The notes below the pieces were generated by a model. That model was not told the origin of the DNA, searched no databases, and was given only the letters and a program-made list of their open reading frames with translations. Below are positions 7,387-14,652 of a DNA stretch of 21,442 nt, piece after piece. The stretch is taken from assembly GCA_023401495.1 (NCBI GenBank), contig JAEXDU010000063.1, forward strand, positions 1-21,442, read 5' to 3'. The stretch is from Bacillota bacterium (lineage in GTDB: Bacteria; Bacillota; Clostridia; Oscillospirales; Acutalibacteraceae). Both the position numbers and the translations under genes were made by a program. Every line of letters starts with the position of its first letter. Position 1 is the first letter of the stretch.

Positions 7387-7887
7387 ATGAAATTCATCAA
7401 TATTTTCACACTGGATATTAGACGCAATGTAACTTCAGTGACGAAACAAAATATCAAAAGATATCATGACAGTTTGCTTGCAGCATACCTGTTTGCCTCG
7501 TTTTTGGCGATCGCAATCGTTTCTGTTGAATACAAACTTCATGATATGATTTTATCCATTTGGCATGATTCGGCCCTTGCGGTACCGGCGTCAAAAGTGA
7601 TTCCGGTTGCAATGTGTGTTGCGATGGTATTTTCCAATATCAAAATGGTTCTGGAACCGGATGGAAAGGGAGACGAATCGGCAAAGTCTTCTGCAAGATT
7701 TACAGTGTTCGTTCTGCTGCTGAATTTGATCGTCTTTATCGGTGGAAACTACAACATTCTTTTTCAAAGAGAGATGCCAGATGTGGCGGTGCTCATATTG
7801 GGTGCCGTAGCTTTGCTGTGTGCGATACTATTTTTGATAGAGTTCATTGAGTATGTGATATACCATCTTTATGATAAAATATTTTGA
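7387..7887 (+). CDS. Hypothetical four-helix membrane protein
   Basis: A 166-residue protein not recognised as a known family. The start at 7387 is preferred because GGGGAAAGAGG lies just upstream and the preceding 49 codons of the open frame are polar and low in quality. Four hydrophobic segments are visible, roughly residues 33-51 ('AAYLFASFLAIAIVSVEY'), 67-87 (around 'VIPVAMCVAMVFS'), 103-122 ('FTVFVLLLNLIVFIGG') and 131-158 ('VAVLILGAVALLCAILFLI'). The charged loop 'EPDGKGDESAKSS' separates helices two and three. The N-terminus is basic. It stands alone between a divergent operon and the sigma/serpin unit, with its own promoter. No catalytic motif is seen and no function is proposed. Confidence 0.6.
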   Translation: MKFINIFTLDIRRNVTSVTKQNIKRYHDSLLAAYLFASFLAIAIVSVEYKLHDMILSIWHDSALAVPASKVIPVAMCVAMVFSNIKMVLEPDGKGDESAKSSARFTVFVLLLNLIVFIGGNYNILFQREMPDVAVLILGAVALLCAILFLIEFIEYVIYHLYDKIF

Positions 7888-8377
7888 AGGCAGATAACAA
7901 AGCGCGGCTGGAATCCGGTATGTTCAATAGCAAACCGCCTGGACTGGAGCGCATGTCAATTGGACCCGAATATAGCCGGGGTGTATACCTGTTGTGAGAG
8001 CGTGAGCATTTCCTCCACCCGCTTTGTGTGGTACTTCCTTACGGAGGTTCTCAGGCGTTCCCGATAAAGGGGAGCATCACAGGCGGGCAGGCCATGCCGG
8101 CAATGGTGAAGGTTTGTTTTCTGTCGTTTTAGAAATGGATTGTAAAATAAATGTTCTGACGATAAAAACCCATGGCCAAAGTCAATTGGAGCATGGGTTT
8201 TCTGTATATTTGCATGTGTATTATACATGTGGTATATTAAATCCGAATTCTGATGGTACATACGGGAAGAAAAAACGTTATACAGGAAAATTTTTACTGT
8301 TTTCAGCAAATATTCTTTCCAAAATCCTGTCTATAAAATAGAGGATACTTTAAGAACAAGAGGAAAGGAGGGTATGG
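7888..8377. other. Intergenic region with possible gene remnant and a hairpin
   Basis: About 490 bases. Open frames exist on both strands, but none has a ribosome-binding site. The minus-strand frame over 7956-8130 has a protein-like composition ('LPACDAPLYRERLRTS', 'KYHTKRVEEMLTL') and could be the tail of a decayed gene, but I do not recognise it. A strong hairpin lies at 8165-8201. The last 100 bases are AT-rich and should hold the promoter of the sigma factor gene; TATAAA at 8332-8337 is a possible -10 without a clear -35. Confidence 0.4.
8165..8201. terminator. Bidirectional terminator-like hairpin
   Basis: AAAACCCATG and CATGGGTTTT form a perfect ten-pair stem, extended inside by CCAA/TTGG after small unpaired bases. 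The plus-strand tail begins TTTTC and the minus-strand tail TTTTTA, so it could stop transcripts from the membrane protein gene or from the opposite side. Confidence 0.5.
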
Positions 8378-8941
8378 ATGGACGATCTTCAAATCATCGA
8401 GCTGTACTGGCTTCGAGACGAGGACGCTATCAGTGAGAGCGGTGCGAAATACGGCCATATGCTGAAGCGGATTTCACTGAACATCTTATCCAATCAAGAG
8501 GACAGCGAGGAATGTGTGAACGATACATACGAAAAGGCGTGGAACACAATGCCGCCGCATCATCCGAACTGTCTTTCCGCTTTTTTGGGGCGGATCACGC
8601 GCAATCTTTCCATTAACCGCTGGCATGAAAATCACACGAAAAAACGCGGCGGCGCAGCGGGCGCGGATGTACTGCTTTCAGAGCTTTCCGATTGTATTCC
8701 CGCATCGCAAACAACAGAAGCGGAGATCGATCTGAGCATCGTAACGGAAGTGATCGTAAAATGGCTGTCATCCTTGTCTCAGGATGATCGTGTTTTGTTC
8801 TTACGGCGCTATTGGTTCGGCGATACTTTGAAAGCCCTTGCGGAAGAAAGTCTGACAACGCCGGTCAAACTGGCCGGGCGGATTTATCGCCTGCGCAAAA
8901 AACTCAAAGAAACCCTTGAAAAGGAGGAAATTTTGCTGTGA
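8378..8941 (+). CDS. ECF-like RNA polymerase sigma factor
   Basis: A 187-residue sigma-70 family protein with regions 2 and 4 only. Region 2 runs from 'MLKRISLNILSNQEDSEECVNDTYEKAWN' (about 27-57) through 'FLGRITRNLSINRW' (about 69-82). Region 4 (about 125-185) has 'LSQDDRVLFLRRYWFGDTLKALAEE' and the helix-turn-helix that follows. The start follows AAAGGAGGG at 8364-8372; an ATG four bases earlier is out of frame. Its end overlaps the next gene (GTGA), so the two are coupled, as sigma/anti-sigma pairs usually are. It should direct RNA polymerase to a small regulon, perhaps including its own promoter, when released by the membrane partner. The signal is inferred from that partner, a serpin. 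Confidence 0.9.
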   Translation: MDDLQIIELYWLRDEDAISESGAKYGHMLKRISLNILSNQEDSEECVNDTYEKAWNTMPPHHPNCLSAFLGRITRNLSINRWHENHTKKRGGAAGADVLLSELSDCIPASQTTEAEIDLSIVTEVIVKWLSSLSQDDRVLFLRRYWFGDTLKALAEESLTTPVKLAGRIYRLRKKLKETLEKEEILL

Positions 8942-10311
8942 AAGAAAAACAGTTATTTGATGCGATCACGAATGTACCGGATGAGCTGGTGGAAGAGGCG
9001 AGAGAAATCAGTCTGAAACCAATCGTGAAGCCCTGGAAAAAATGGACCGCGCTTGCGGCCTGTGCCGTTTTGGTGTTTACGTTTATTTTCACTCTTCCTC
9101 ATGGCTCGGGCGGCCCCGGCGGTGAGCTGTTGAGCGTCGGGTTCCCAAAGGCTTATTCCTATAACGATTGGGACGCAAAACAAGCTGTGCTGAAGAATAA
9201 TCCGGTAGAGGATACCTTTCTGAAAGCCGTGAACGGATTTTCTTATGAAACCGGATCGAAACTACTGTCAAGCAGCAGTGGGAACAGCAATTATTCTCCG
9301 CTATCCCTTTATTATGCATTGGCAATCACCGCCTCCGGTGCGCGGGGAGAAACGGCGGATGAGATGCTTTCCCTGCTGAATATGCCCGACCAGGCGGCGC
9401 TTTCCGTGCAGTGCGGAAATCTGTACCGGCAGCTTTACACGGATAACGAGATCGGAAAGCTGAAAATCGCAAACTCGGTCTGGATGAATCAGAGCGTTAC
9501 CTGGAAACAGGATTTCATCAAAAATGCCGCTGAGAATTTTTATGCTTCCTCCTTTAGCGTGGATTTTTCCGATCCAAAAACAGCGCAGGCCATGGGCAAG
9601 TGGGTGTCTGAGCATACGAACGGTACCCTGGAGCCTCAGTTTGAAATCTCTAAGGATAAGATTCTTTCCATCCTGAATACGGTCTATTTCTATGATGAGT
9701 GGACGAACAAGTTCGATTCGGCGAAAACAGCCGCAGATACGTTTCATTCGGCAGACGGCACTACGATTAATACCGACTTTATGAATGGAACGAACTCATC
9801 CGGCAGCTTTTATAAAGGGGAAGGCTTTATCCGCTCGAGCCTTTCCTTAAAAAACGGCGGGAAGATGATTTTCGTTCTTCCAAACAAAGGGATTTCTCCC
9901 CGGGAGCTGTTGTCCACCCCCGAGAAAATGCAGAGCGCTTTTGAGGGCAGGGAAGATCAGAACGGCGAGGTTGTCTGGAAAATGCCGAAATTCGACTTTG
10001 GAGCAAAGATTGAGCCGATCGATGCGTTAAAGTCCTTGGGAATTCATTCCGCTTTTGAACAGAGCGCAGACTTTTCCGGCATTACGGACCAGATGGCGTC
10101 TGTTTCAGATATCCGGCAGGAAACTCACATTGCGGTTGATGAAAACGGAGTGGAAGCATCGGCTTTTACCGAGGTTGCGTCTGTAACCTCGATGCCAATA
10201 GTACTGGATAAAGCCGAAATGATTTTAGACCGTCCGTTTCTTTACGGAATCGCCGCACCCGACGGTACTCTTCTGTTTGTCGGCGTGTGTGAAAATCCTG
10301 CTGCAAAATAA
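8938..10311 (+). CDS. Membrane-anchored serpin with anti-sigma-like N-terminus
   Basis: A 457-residue protein starting at a GTG that overlaps the sigma factor stop, after AAAGGAGGAA. Residues 1-35 are cytosolic and of the kind seen in Firmicute anti-sigma partners ('QLFDAITNVPDELVEEA'); 36-53 form one membrane helix; 54-80 a linker; and about 85-457 a full serpin. Serpin landmarks: 'NYSPLSLYYALAITASGARGETADEML' region (118-143), 'LNTVYFYDEW' (246-255), 'WKMPKF' (347-352), hinge 'DENGVEASAF' (401-410) and C-terminal 'DRPFLYGI' (431-438) with 'GTLLFVGV' (443-450). By the usual numbering the reactive bond falls near Ser418-Met419, give or take one residue. The hinge is rich in small residues, as in inhibitory serpins, though P14 is Val. 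The domain should face outside the cell and trap or report proteases. The anti-sigma role is inferred from gene position and N-terminus. Confidence 0.88.
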   Translation: MKEKQLFDAITNVPDELVEEAREISLKPIVKPWKKWTALAACAVLVFTFIFTLPHGSGGPGGELLSVGFPKAYSYNDWDAKQAVLKNNPVEDTFLKAVNGFSYETGSKLLSSSSGNSNYSPLSLYYALAITASGARGETADEMLSLLNMPDQAALSVQCGNLYRQLYTDNEIGKLKIANSVWMNQSVTWKQDFIKNAAENFYASSFSVDFSDPKTAQAMGKWVSEHTNGTLEPQFEISKDKILSILNTVYFYDEWTNKFDSAKTAADTFHSADGTTINTDFMNGTNSSGSFYKGEGFIRSSLSLKNGGKMIFVLPNKGISPRELLSTPEKMQSAFEGREDQNGEVVWKMPKFDFGAKIEPIDALKSLGIHSAFEQSADFSGITDQMASVSDIRQETHIAVDENGVEASAFTEVASVTSMPIVLDKAEMILDRPFLYGIAAPDGTLLFVGVCENPAAK

Positions 10312-10421
10312 CCCCTGCCAAGGGGAAAACACAGAAAGTTTTATAGGTAGAAGGAGCGGAGATTTCCGTTTTATCATCATCCTTTAGAAATCTCATCTAC
10401 GTGTATTGCGTGAATGAAGTC

Positions 10422-10456
10422 GCGGACTGTAAACCGGTTTACAGTCCGCTTTTTTT
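10422..10456 (+). terminator. Intrinsic terminator of the sigma/serpin unit
   Basis: A 28-base perfect palindrome (GCGGACTGTAAACC and its inverse, 10422-10449) followed by seven T residues. The centre AAACCGGTTT probably opens as the loop. It lies 110 bases after the serpin stop and isolates the unit from the sugar operon. Confidence 0.85.
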
Positions 10457-10647
10457 GACAATGCCTGGGATGATGAACCGCGGCTGATATCTGCCGTAAG
10501 AGGAGTAGGCATTCTTTGTCTTGTATCGAAACGATAGATGCAGCTACGACTGTGTTCGACAGATACCATTAAATTTCGACCACACTAGAATGGATTTTTG
10601 TAAAAAATAAATAAACGGCACCTGCCTAATCCTTTCAACATTACTAA

Positions 10648-10676
10648 TTGACTTTGCAGTTTGATCCTATTATGAT
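10648..10676 (+). promoter_or_regulatory. Promoter of the LacI-family regulator gene
   Basis: TTGACT (10648-10653), 17 bases, TATGAT (10671-10676). The start would be near 10683, just before the operator palindrome at 10687-10704, a layout suited to autorepression. Confidence 0.65.
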
Positions 10677-10686
10677 AAAAGAAAGA

Positions 10687-10704
10687 TATGGAATCGGTTC
10701 CATA
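10687..10704. promoter_or_regulatory. LacI-family operator at the regulator's own promoter
   Basis: TATGGAATCGGTTCCATA: an 18-base palindrome with a single mismatched pair and a central CG, the form usual for LacI-family sites. It begins about four bases after the predicted transcription start. The same core recurs as a perfect palindrome before the binding-protein gene. Confidence 0.75.
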
Positions 10705-10717
10705 AAAAAGAGGTTTT

Positions 10718-10780
10718 ATGGAGCATTTGAAGAGTTTGTTTGTTTATATTTTATCCTTTTTATTGGCGAATTTGATTTGA
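10718..10780 (+). other. Possible 20-codon leader reading frame
   Basis: ATG at 10718 after AGAGGTTTT opens a frame for a hydrophobic 20-residue peptide (MEHLKSLFVYILSFLLANLI) within the untranslated leader of the regulator gene. The ribosome site is weak and the sequence is AT-rich, so a chance frame is more likely than a real leader peptide. Confidence 0.15.
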
Positions 10781-10875
10781 TCATTTCTAAAATATTGATA
10801 TTTGTTAGACAAAATACATAGAGTTTTATAGTGGGAACGGTTTTATAAATATTGAAATGGAATAAGGTTTTCATT

Positions 10876-11892
10876 ATGCTAACGATCAAAGAAGTGGCTG
10901 AATTGGCCGGAGTCTCCAAATCCACAGTGTCCAGAGTGCTCAATAACAATGGCTATGTCAGCAATGAGGCGAGGCAGAAAATTGAGAAGGTGATCAAAGA
11001 ACACCAATATAAGCCCTCGGCGGCCGCAGTAAGCCTTTCCAAGCAGGAAAGCAGTATTATCGGTGTGGTGATCCCCGAAATCGACAACCCCTTTTTTGCT
11101 GAGGTGTTAAAGGGAATTACCGAAATGGCCGATGAAAACGGCTTTTCCCTGATTTTTTGCGACACGCAGAACAGCGGCGAAAAAGAACTGAAAGCGCTGG
11201 GAATGCTGGAGCAGCAGCGGGTCAGGGGGGTCATCATCACGCCCGCCATGGGCTATGGACTGGAATCCATTGATAAAATCAAAGCGGCGCTCTCCAAGCT
11301 GGCGGTTCCCATCGTGGTGGTAGACAGAGATTTTGATTATTCGGAGTGGGATACCGTTTATTTTCAGAACTATGAAAGCGGTTATCTTGCGGCAGAGAGC
11401 CTGATTAAGGCGGGCAACGAAAGAATCGGGATCATTCTGGGGGATATGCAGTTGAAAATCGCGCGCGAGCGTTACCGGGGCTTTAAGGACGCGATGGCGT
11501 CGTATCACAAAGTGATCCTGGATAAGGATATATGGAAAGGTGATTTCACCACGGATACGGCCTATGACCTGATGAAGCAGATGATCGCTTCCGGGGATTT
11601 GCCGGATGCCATGGTGACCACAAACAACCGCACCAGCATGGGTTTTCTCAAGGCGATGGTGGAGGCCGGAATTACCGTCGGGAAAGACATCGCCGTCGTT
11701 GGAATCGATCTTATCCCTACGCTGGATGCGCTGGGGTTTCATTTCAGCTGTGTTTCCCGTGACACGGAGGAAATGGGAAAAATGGCGATAAGATTGCTGA
11801 TGCGCCGCATGGCGGAACCGGACGGCAACAGAAACATATGGGTGGTGCCCTGCAAATTGGAACTGAAGGGTTCTGAAAGCAAGCGGAGATGA
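10876..11892 (+). CDS. LacI-family transcriptional repressor
   Basis: A 338-residue regulator. The N-terminal helix-turn-helix and hinge are clear: 'LTIKEVAELAGVSKSTVSRV' (2-21), 'LNNNGYVS' and then 'YKPSAAAVSLS'. The rest is a periplasmic-binding-protein-like effector domain with 'IIGVVIPEIDNPFFAEVLKGI' (about 55-75), 'RVRGVIITPA' and 'DIAVVGID', ending 'LELKG'. The ATG at 10876 is preferred over an upstream TTG because the HTH then starts at the usual position; AAGG at 10864-10867 is a weak ribosome site. Two matching palindromes, after its own promoter and directly after its stop codon, point to repression of itself and of the ABC importer. The sugar effector is presumably the importer's ligand or a derivative. 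Confidence 0.94.
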   Translation: MLTIKEVAELAGVSKSTVSRVLNNNGYVSNEARQKIEKVIKEHQYKPSAAAVSLSKQESSIIGVVIPEIDNPFFAEVLKGITEMADENGFSLIFCDTQNSGEKELKALGMLEQQRVRGVIITPAMGYGLESIDKIKAALSKLAVPIVVVDRDFDYSEWDTVYFQNYESGYLAAESLIKAGNERIGIILGDMQLKIARERYRGFKDAMASYHKVILDKDIWKGDFTTDTAYDLMKQMIASGDLPDAMVTTNNRTSMGFLKAMVEAGITVGKDIAVVGIDLIPTLDALGFHFSCVSRDTEEMGKMAIRLLMRRMAEPDGNRNIWVVPCKLELKGSESKRR

Positions 11893-11905
11893 TACATTTC
11901 CCGCA

Positions 11906-11933
11906 TATGATATGGAACCGGTTCCATATCATA
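11906..11933. promoter_or_regulatory. 28-base perfect palindromic operator before the ABC importer genes
   Basis: Half-site TATGATATGGAACC followed by its exact inverse, with central CG, starting 14 bases after the repressor stop codon. The inner 18 bases match the site at 10687-10704 except for one base. It lies just upstream of the presumed binding-protein promoter, so it should be the main control point of the importer. Confidence 0.85.
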
Positions 11934-11948
11934 GAAATTCTTTATCGT

Positions 11949-11968
11949 TAACAGAAATTTTTCTGTTA
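11949..11968. promoter_or_regulatory. Second palindrome in the importer promoter region
   Basis: TAACAGAAAT followed by its exact inverse, a 20-base perfect palindrome, 15 bases after the LacI-type operator. It overlaps a possible -10 box (TATTAT, 11967-11972); no good -35 is seen. It could be a site for another regulator or a leader hairpin. Confidence 0.35.
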
Positions 11969-12007
11969 TTATATTTTTATATCAAAGAAATGGAGGATGT
12001 TTGTATT

Positions 12008-13036
12008 ATGAAAAAGAAGGTCTTGTCAGTGTTCCTGGCGGCTGCAATGGCCGTATCCCTTGGGGCCTGCGGGGGTACGACAACACCCGCGCCGGCGTCG
12101 TCCGGCGGGTCCGGTGCTTCCAGCGCGGGGAAAGATACCTATAATGTTACCGTGATCATCAAAGCCACCGACTCCTCTTATTGGCAGACGCTTTTGCTGG
12201 GGGCGAAGGCCGCGGCAGAGGAAAGCAACGGGAAAATTAAGGTCACAACAGACGGACCTGCTTCGGAAACTGATATTGATAAGCAGGTAACCATTCTGGA
12301 AAACGCAATCGCTGCGAAGCCGGACGGCATCGTGCTCGCTTCCATCAGCTCTACCTCCACTGTGCCGGCTGTTGAGCAGGCAAACGCAGCGGGAATTCCC
12401 GTGGTAACGGTCGACAACAAGCTGGAAACAGACGCTTATACCCAGCATATCGCAACGGATCACGCGATCGCAGCAGCGACCGCCGCGGCAGATATGGTGG
12501 AACAGTGGAAGGCAAAAGGCATTGATCCCGCTGGTAAAAAAGTTGCTTTGATCAGCGCGGATTCCGGTTCGGCCGTCAATCAGGCGCGCTGCAAGGGCTT
12601 CACGGATGAAATCAAGCGCCTTGTTCCGAGCATCGTTGTTCTCGAAACCCAGTATTGCGACAACGACATTCAGAAAGCGCTCGACGCAGCCGATAACCTG
12701 GTTCTGGCCAATCAGGATATGATCGGGATTTTCGGCGACAACAACCACATGGGCGACGGTATTGCAAAAGCAATGGAGCAGAGCAAAAAGGGCGACAAGA
12801 TCGTGACCTATGCGTTTGACTCGGATGATACCGAAATTGATGCGATTCAGAACGGCAATCTGACCGGTATCGTTGTTCAGGATCCTTTCGGAATGGGCTA
12901 CAACGGCGTATTGGCCGCGGTATCCAAGCTGGAAGGCAAGGACCTGGAAAAAGATAAGGTTTCTGAGACCACACTGGTGACAAAAAAGAACATCCAGGAG
13001 GATGCGGTGCAGAAGCTGCTGTATCCCGGCAAATAA
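12008..13036 (+). CDS. Sugar ABC transporter substrate-binding lipoprotein (RbsB-like)
   Basis: A 342-residue type I periplasmic-binding protein of the ribose/galactose-type family. The start at 12008 follows GGAGG (11992-11996) and gives a proper lipoprotein signal: basic 'MKKK', hydrophobic core, lipobox LGAC with Cys21. A short Gly/Ser/Ala tether follows. The fold is indicated by 'YNVTVIIKATDSSYWQTLLLGAK', 'ILENAIAAKPDGIVLASIS', 'GIPVVTVDN', 'KVALISADSGSAVNQARCKGF', 'IFGDNNHMGDGIAKAME' and 'IVVQDPFGMGYNGV'. It hands its ligand to the ATPase/permease encoded downstream. The ligand (a pentose, hexose, polyol or nucleoside-like sugar) cannot be told. A long hairpin between this gene and the next probably lets the binding protein be made in excess. 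Confidence 0.92.
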   Translation: MKKKVLSVFLAAAMAVSLGACGGTTTPAPASSGGSGASSAGKDTYNVTVIIKATDSSYWQTLLLGAKAAAEESNGKIKVTTDGPASETDIDKQVTILENAIAAKPDGIVLASISSTSTVPAVEQANAAGIPVVTVDNKLETDAYTQHIATDHAIAAATAAADMVEQWKAKGIDPAGKKVALISADSGSAVNQARCKGFTDEIKRLVPSIVVLETQYCDNDIQKALDAADNLVLANQDMIGIFGDNNHMGDGIAKAMEQSKKGDKIVTYAFDSDDTEIDAIQNGNLTGIVVQDPFGMGYNGVLAAVSKLEGKDLEKDKVSETTLVTKKNIQEDAVQKLLYPGK

Positions 13037-13060
13037 AGAATCGATACTTTCTAAAGGTGT

Positions 13061-13123
13061 AAAATCAGACTTCCGAAGCCGATGGTTCCGAGCCTGAATG
13101 ATTGGCGGAGGAAGTCTGATTTT
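13061..13123 (+). terminator. Leaky terminator or mRNA-stabilising hairpin after the binding-protein gene
   Basis: A perfect 14-base inverted repeat (AAAATCAGACTTCC at 13061-13074 and its inverse at 13110-13123) encloses 35 bases. The T-run is short (TTTTC), so it should be leaky. It sits between binding-protein and ATPase genes, where partial termination or 3'-end protection commonly gives excess binding protein. Confidence 0.55.
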
Positions 13124-13140
13124 CAGACATGGAGGTTCGT

Positions 13141-14649
13141 ATGCAAACGCAAAAACAGCCGATCGTCGCCATAAAAGGACTGGTAAAAGATTTTCCGGGT
13201 GTTCGCGCTTTGTCCGGAGTGGATTTAGAGGTCTACCCCGGGGAAGTTCACGCCCTGATTGGGGAAAACGGCGCCGGAAAGTCCACCGTCATCAAAATTC
13301 TGATGGGCATTTATTCCAAAACGGCGGGCGAAATCTATGTGGAGGGTGAATTAAAAGAAGCCCGATCCCCCGTTCAGGCCCAATCCTTTGGATTCGGCGC
13401 GGTCTATCAGGATGTCAATCTCGCGCAGCACCTGTCTGTTGCCGAAAATTTTTTTATGGGGCAGCTGCCCAAAACGAAGCTCGGTACCGTTGATTTCAAA
13501 AAGATCAATCAGGCCACAAAAGAGGTTCTGGAATCCATTCACGTGCATGTCGATCCCAAAGCGATTATCCGAACGTTGTCGGTGGCGCAGCAGGAAATGG
13601 TCGCAATCGGCAAGACCATATTTCAAAAAGCCAAACTGGTCATTTTTGACGAGCCCACCGCATTGCTGACGAACGATGAAACCCAGCAGCTTTTTCAAAT
13701 GATCCGGCAGCTAAAGGACAGCGGGGTGGGAATCCTGTACGTTTCACACCGGATGGAAGAGATTTTTTCCATCTGTGACCGGGCCAGCGTGCTGAAGGAC
13801 GGCGCGTTGGTGGGGACTGTTCCGATCGACCAAACCACACAGGATCAGCTGATTTCCATGATGGTCGGCCGAAATGTGGAAAATATGTACCAAATTCAGC
13901 ATCAGGCTCCAGGGGAAACGATACTGAAGGTTGACAATATATCCAGGGGAAAGGCATTTTCCAATATCAGCTTTGAGGTAAGAAAAGGGGAGATCTTCGG
14001 CATGTTCGGCCTGGTCGGCTCCGGGCGGACGGAAATTGTCAGAAGTATTTTCGGCGCCGATGTCAAAGACGGCGGCACCGTCACCCTTCACGGAAAACAA
14101 GCGGATTATGTCAAGCCGACGCAGGGCATCAAGGCAGGGATCGCTCTGCTTCCCGAAAACAGACGCGCACAGGGGTTGGCGCTGGGGTTATCCGTTTCAG
14201 ACAATATCAATATGGTGGCCCAAAATAAAATCAGCCGGTTTGGCGTGGTGAATAATCAGGAAAGCGTTAAAATCGCCAAAAGCTTCTGCGATAAGCTCAG
14301 AATCAAAACGCCGTCTGTTTACCAGCGGGTCAAGAATCTTTCGGGCGGAAACCAGCAGAAGGTCGTTATTTCCAAATGGCTGGAGCAGGACAGCGATCTG
14401 TTCATTTTTGATGAGCCGACCGTGGGAGTGGATGTCGGCGCCAAGCTGGAGATTTATAAAATCTTTGAAGCCTTGATCAATGAGGGAAAAACGATCATTA
14501 TGATTTCCTCCTATCTTCCTGAGGTAATGGGGCTGGCCGATCGCATTTTGATTATGTATGAGGGGCAGCAGACCGGAATCTTATCCAGAGACGAATTTCA
14601 GGAAGAACGGATCCTTCGCCTGGCCTCCGGGATAAAGGGAAAGGAGTAA
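13141..14649 (+). CDS. Sugar ABC transporter fused ATPase (RbsA-like)
   Basis: A 502-residue protein with two nucleotide-binding domains in one chain, typical of the ribose-type carbohydrate importers. The start at 13141 is preferred to an ATG 12 bases earlier because GGAGG (13131-13135) is at proper spacing for it. Domain 1 has Walker A 'GENGAGKS' (41-48), signature 'LSVAQQ' (146-151), Walker B 'LVIFDEP' (166-172) and switch His203. Domain 2 has the usual degenerate Walker A 'GLVGSGRTE' (290-298), signature 'LSGGNQQK' (400-407) and Walker B 'LFIFDEP' (420-426), with no switch histidine ('ISSYLPE'), which is normal for this group. It powers transport through the permease encoded three bases downstream. 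Confidence 0.96.
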   Translation: MQTQKQPIVAIKGLVKDFPGVRALSGVDLEVYPGEVHALIGENGAGKSTVIKILMGIYSKTAGEIYVEGELKEARSPVQAQSFGFGAVYQDVNLAQHLSVAENFFMGQLPKTKLGTVDFKKINQATKEVLESIHVHVDPKAIIRTLSVAQQEMVAIGKTIFQKAKLVIFDEPTALLTNDETQQLFQMIRQLKDSGVGILYVSHRMEEIFSICDRASVLKDGALVGTVPIDQTTQDQLISMMVGRNVENMYQIQHQAPGETILKVDNISRGKAFSNISFEVRKGEIFGMFGLVGSGRTEIVRSIFGADVKDGGTVTLHGKQADYVKPTQGIKAGIALLPENRRAQGLALGLSVSDNINMVAQNKISRFGVVNNQESVKIAKSFCDKLRIKTPSVYQRVKNLSGGNQQKVVISKWLEQDSDLFIFDEPTVGVDVGAKLEIYKIFEALINEGKTIIMISSYLPEVMGLADRILIMYEGQQTGILSRDEFQEERILRLASGIKGKE

Positions 14650-14652
14650 ACG

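Larger units (their letters stand above)
10312..10875. other. Intergenic region between serpin unit and sugar operon
   Basis: About 560 bases. It contains a weak hairpin right after the serpin stop (CCCC-TGCCAA-GGGG, 10313-10326), a strong terminator at 10422-10456, about 190 bases in which nothing was recognised, and then the promoter, operator and 190-base leader of the LacI-family gene. The leader holds a possible 20-codon reading frame (10718-10780). Confidence 0.6.

Noticed and set aside
10500..10600. Insertion sequence ends
   Set aside because: Short related strings (TGTGTTCGACAG, TCGACCACA) occur, but there is no transposase frame, target duplication or long inverted repeat.
10831..10847. 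Third LacI-type operator in the regulator leader
   Set aside because: GGGAACGGTTTTATA resembles half of the operator, but it is one base short and not palindromic.
12026..12748. 240-codon minus-strand frame
   Set aside because: It lies entirely within the sugar-binding lipoprotein gene and has low-complexity Arg/Gly/Cys-rich content typical of an antisense shadow.
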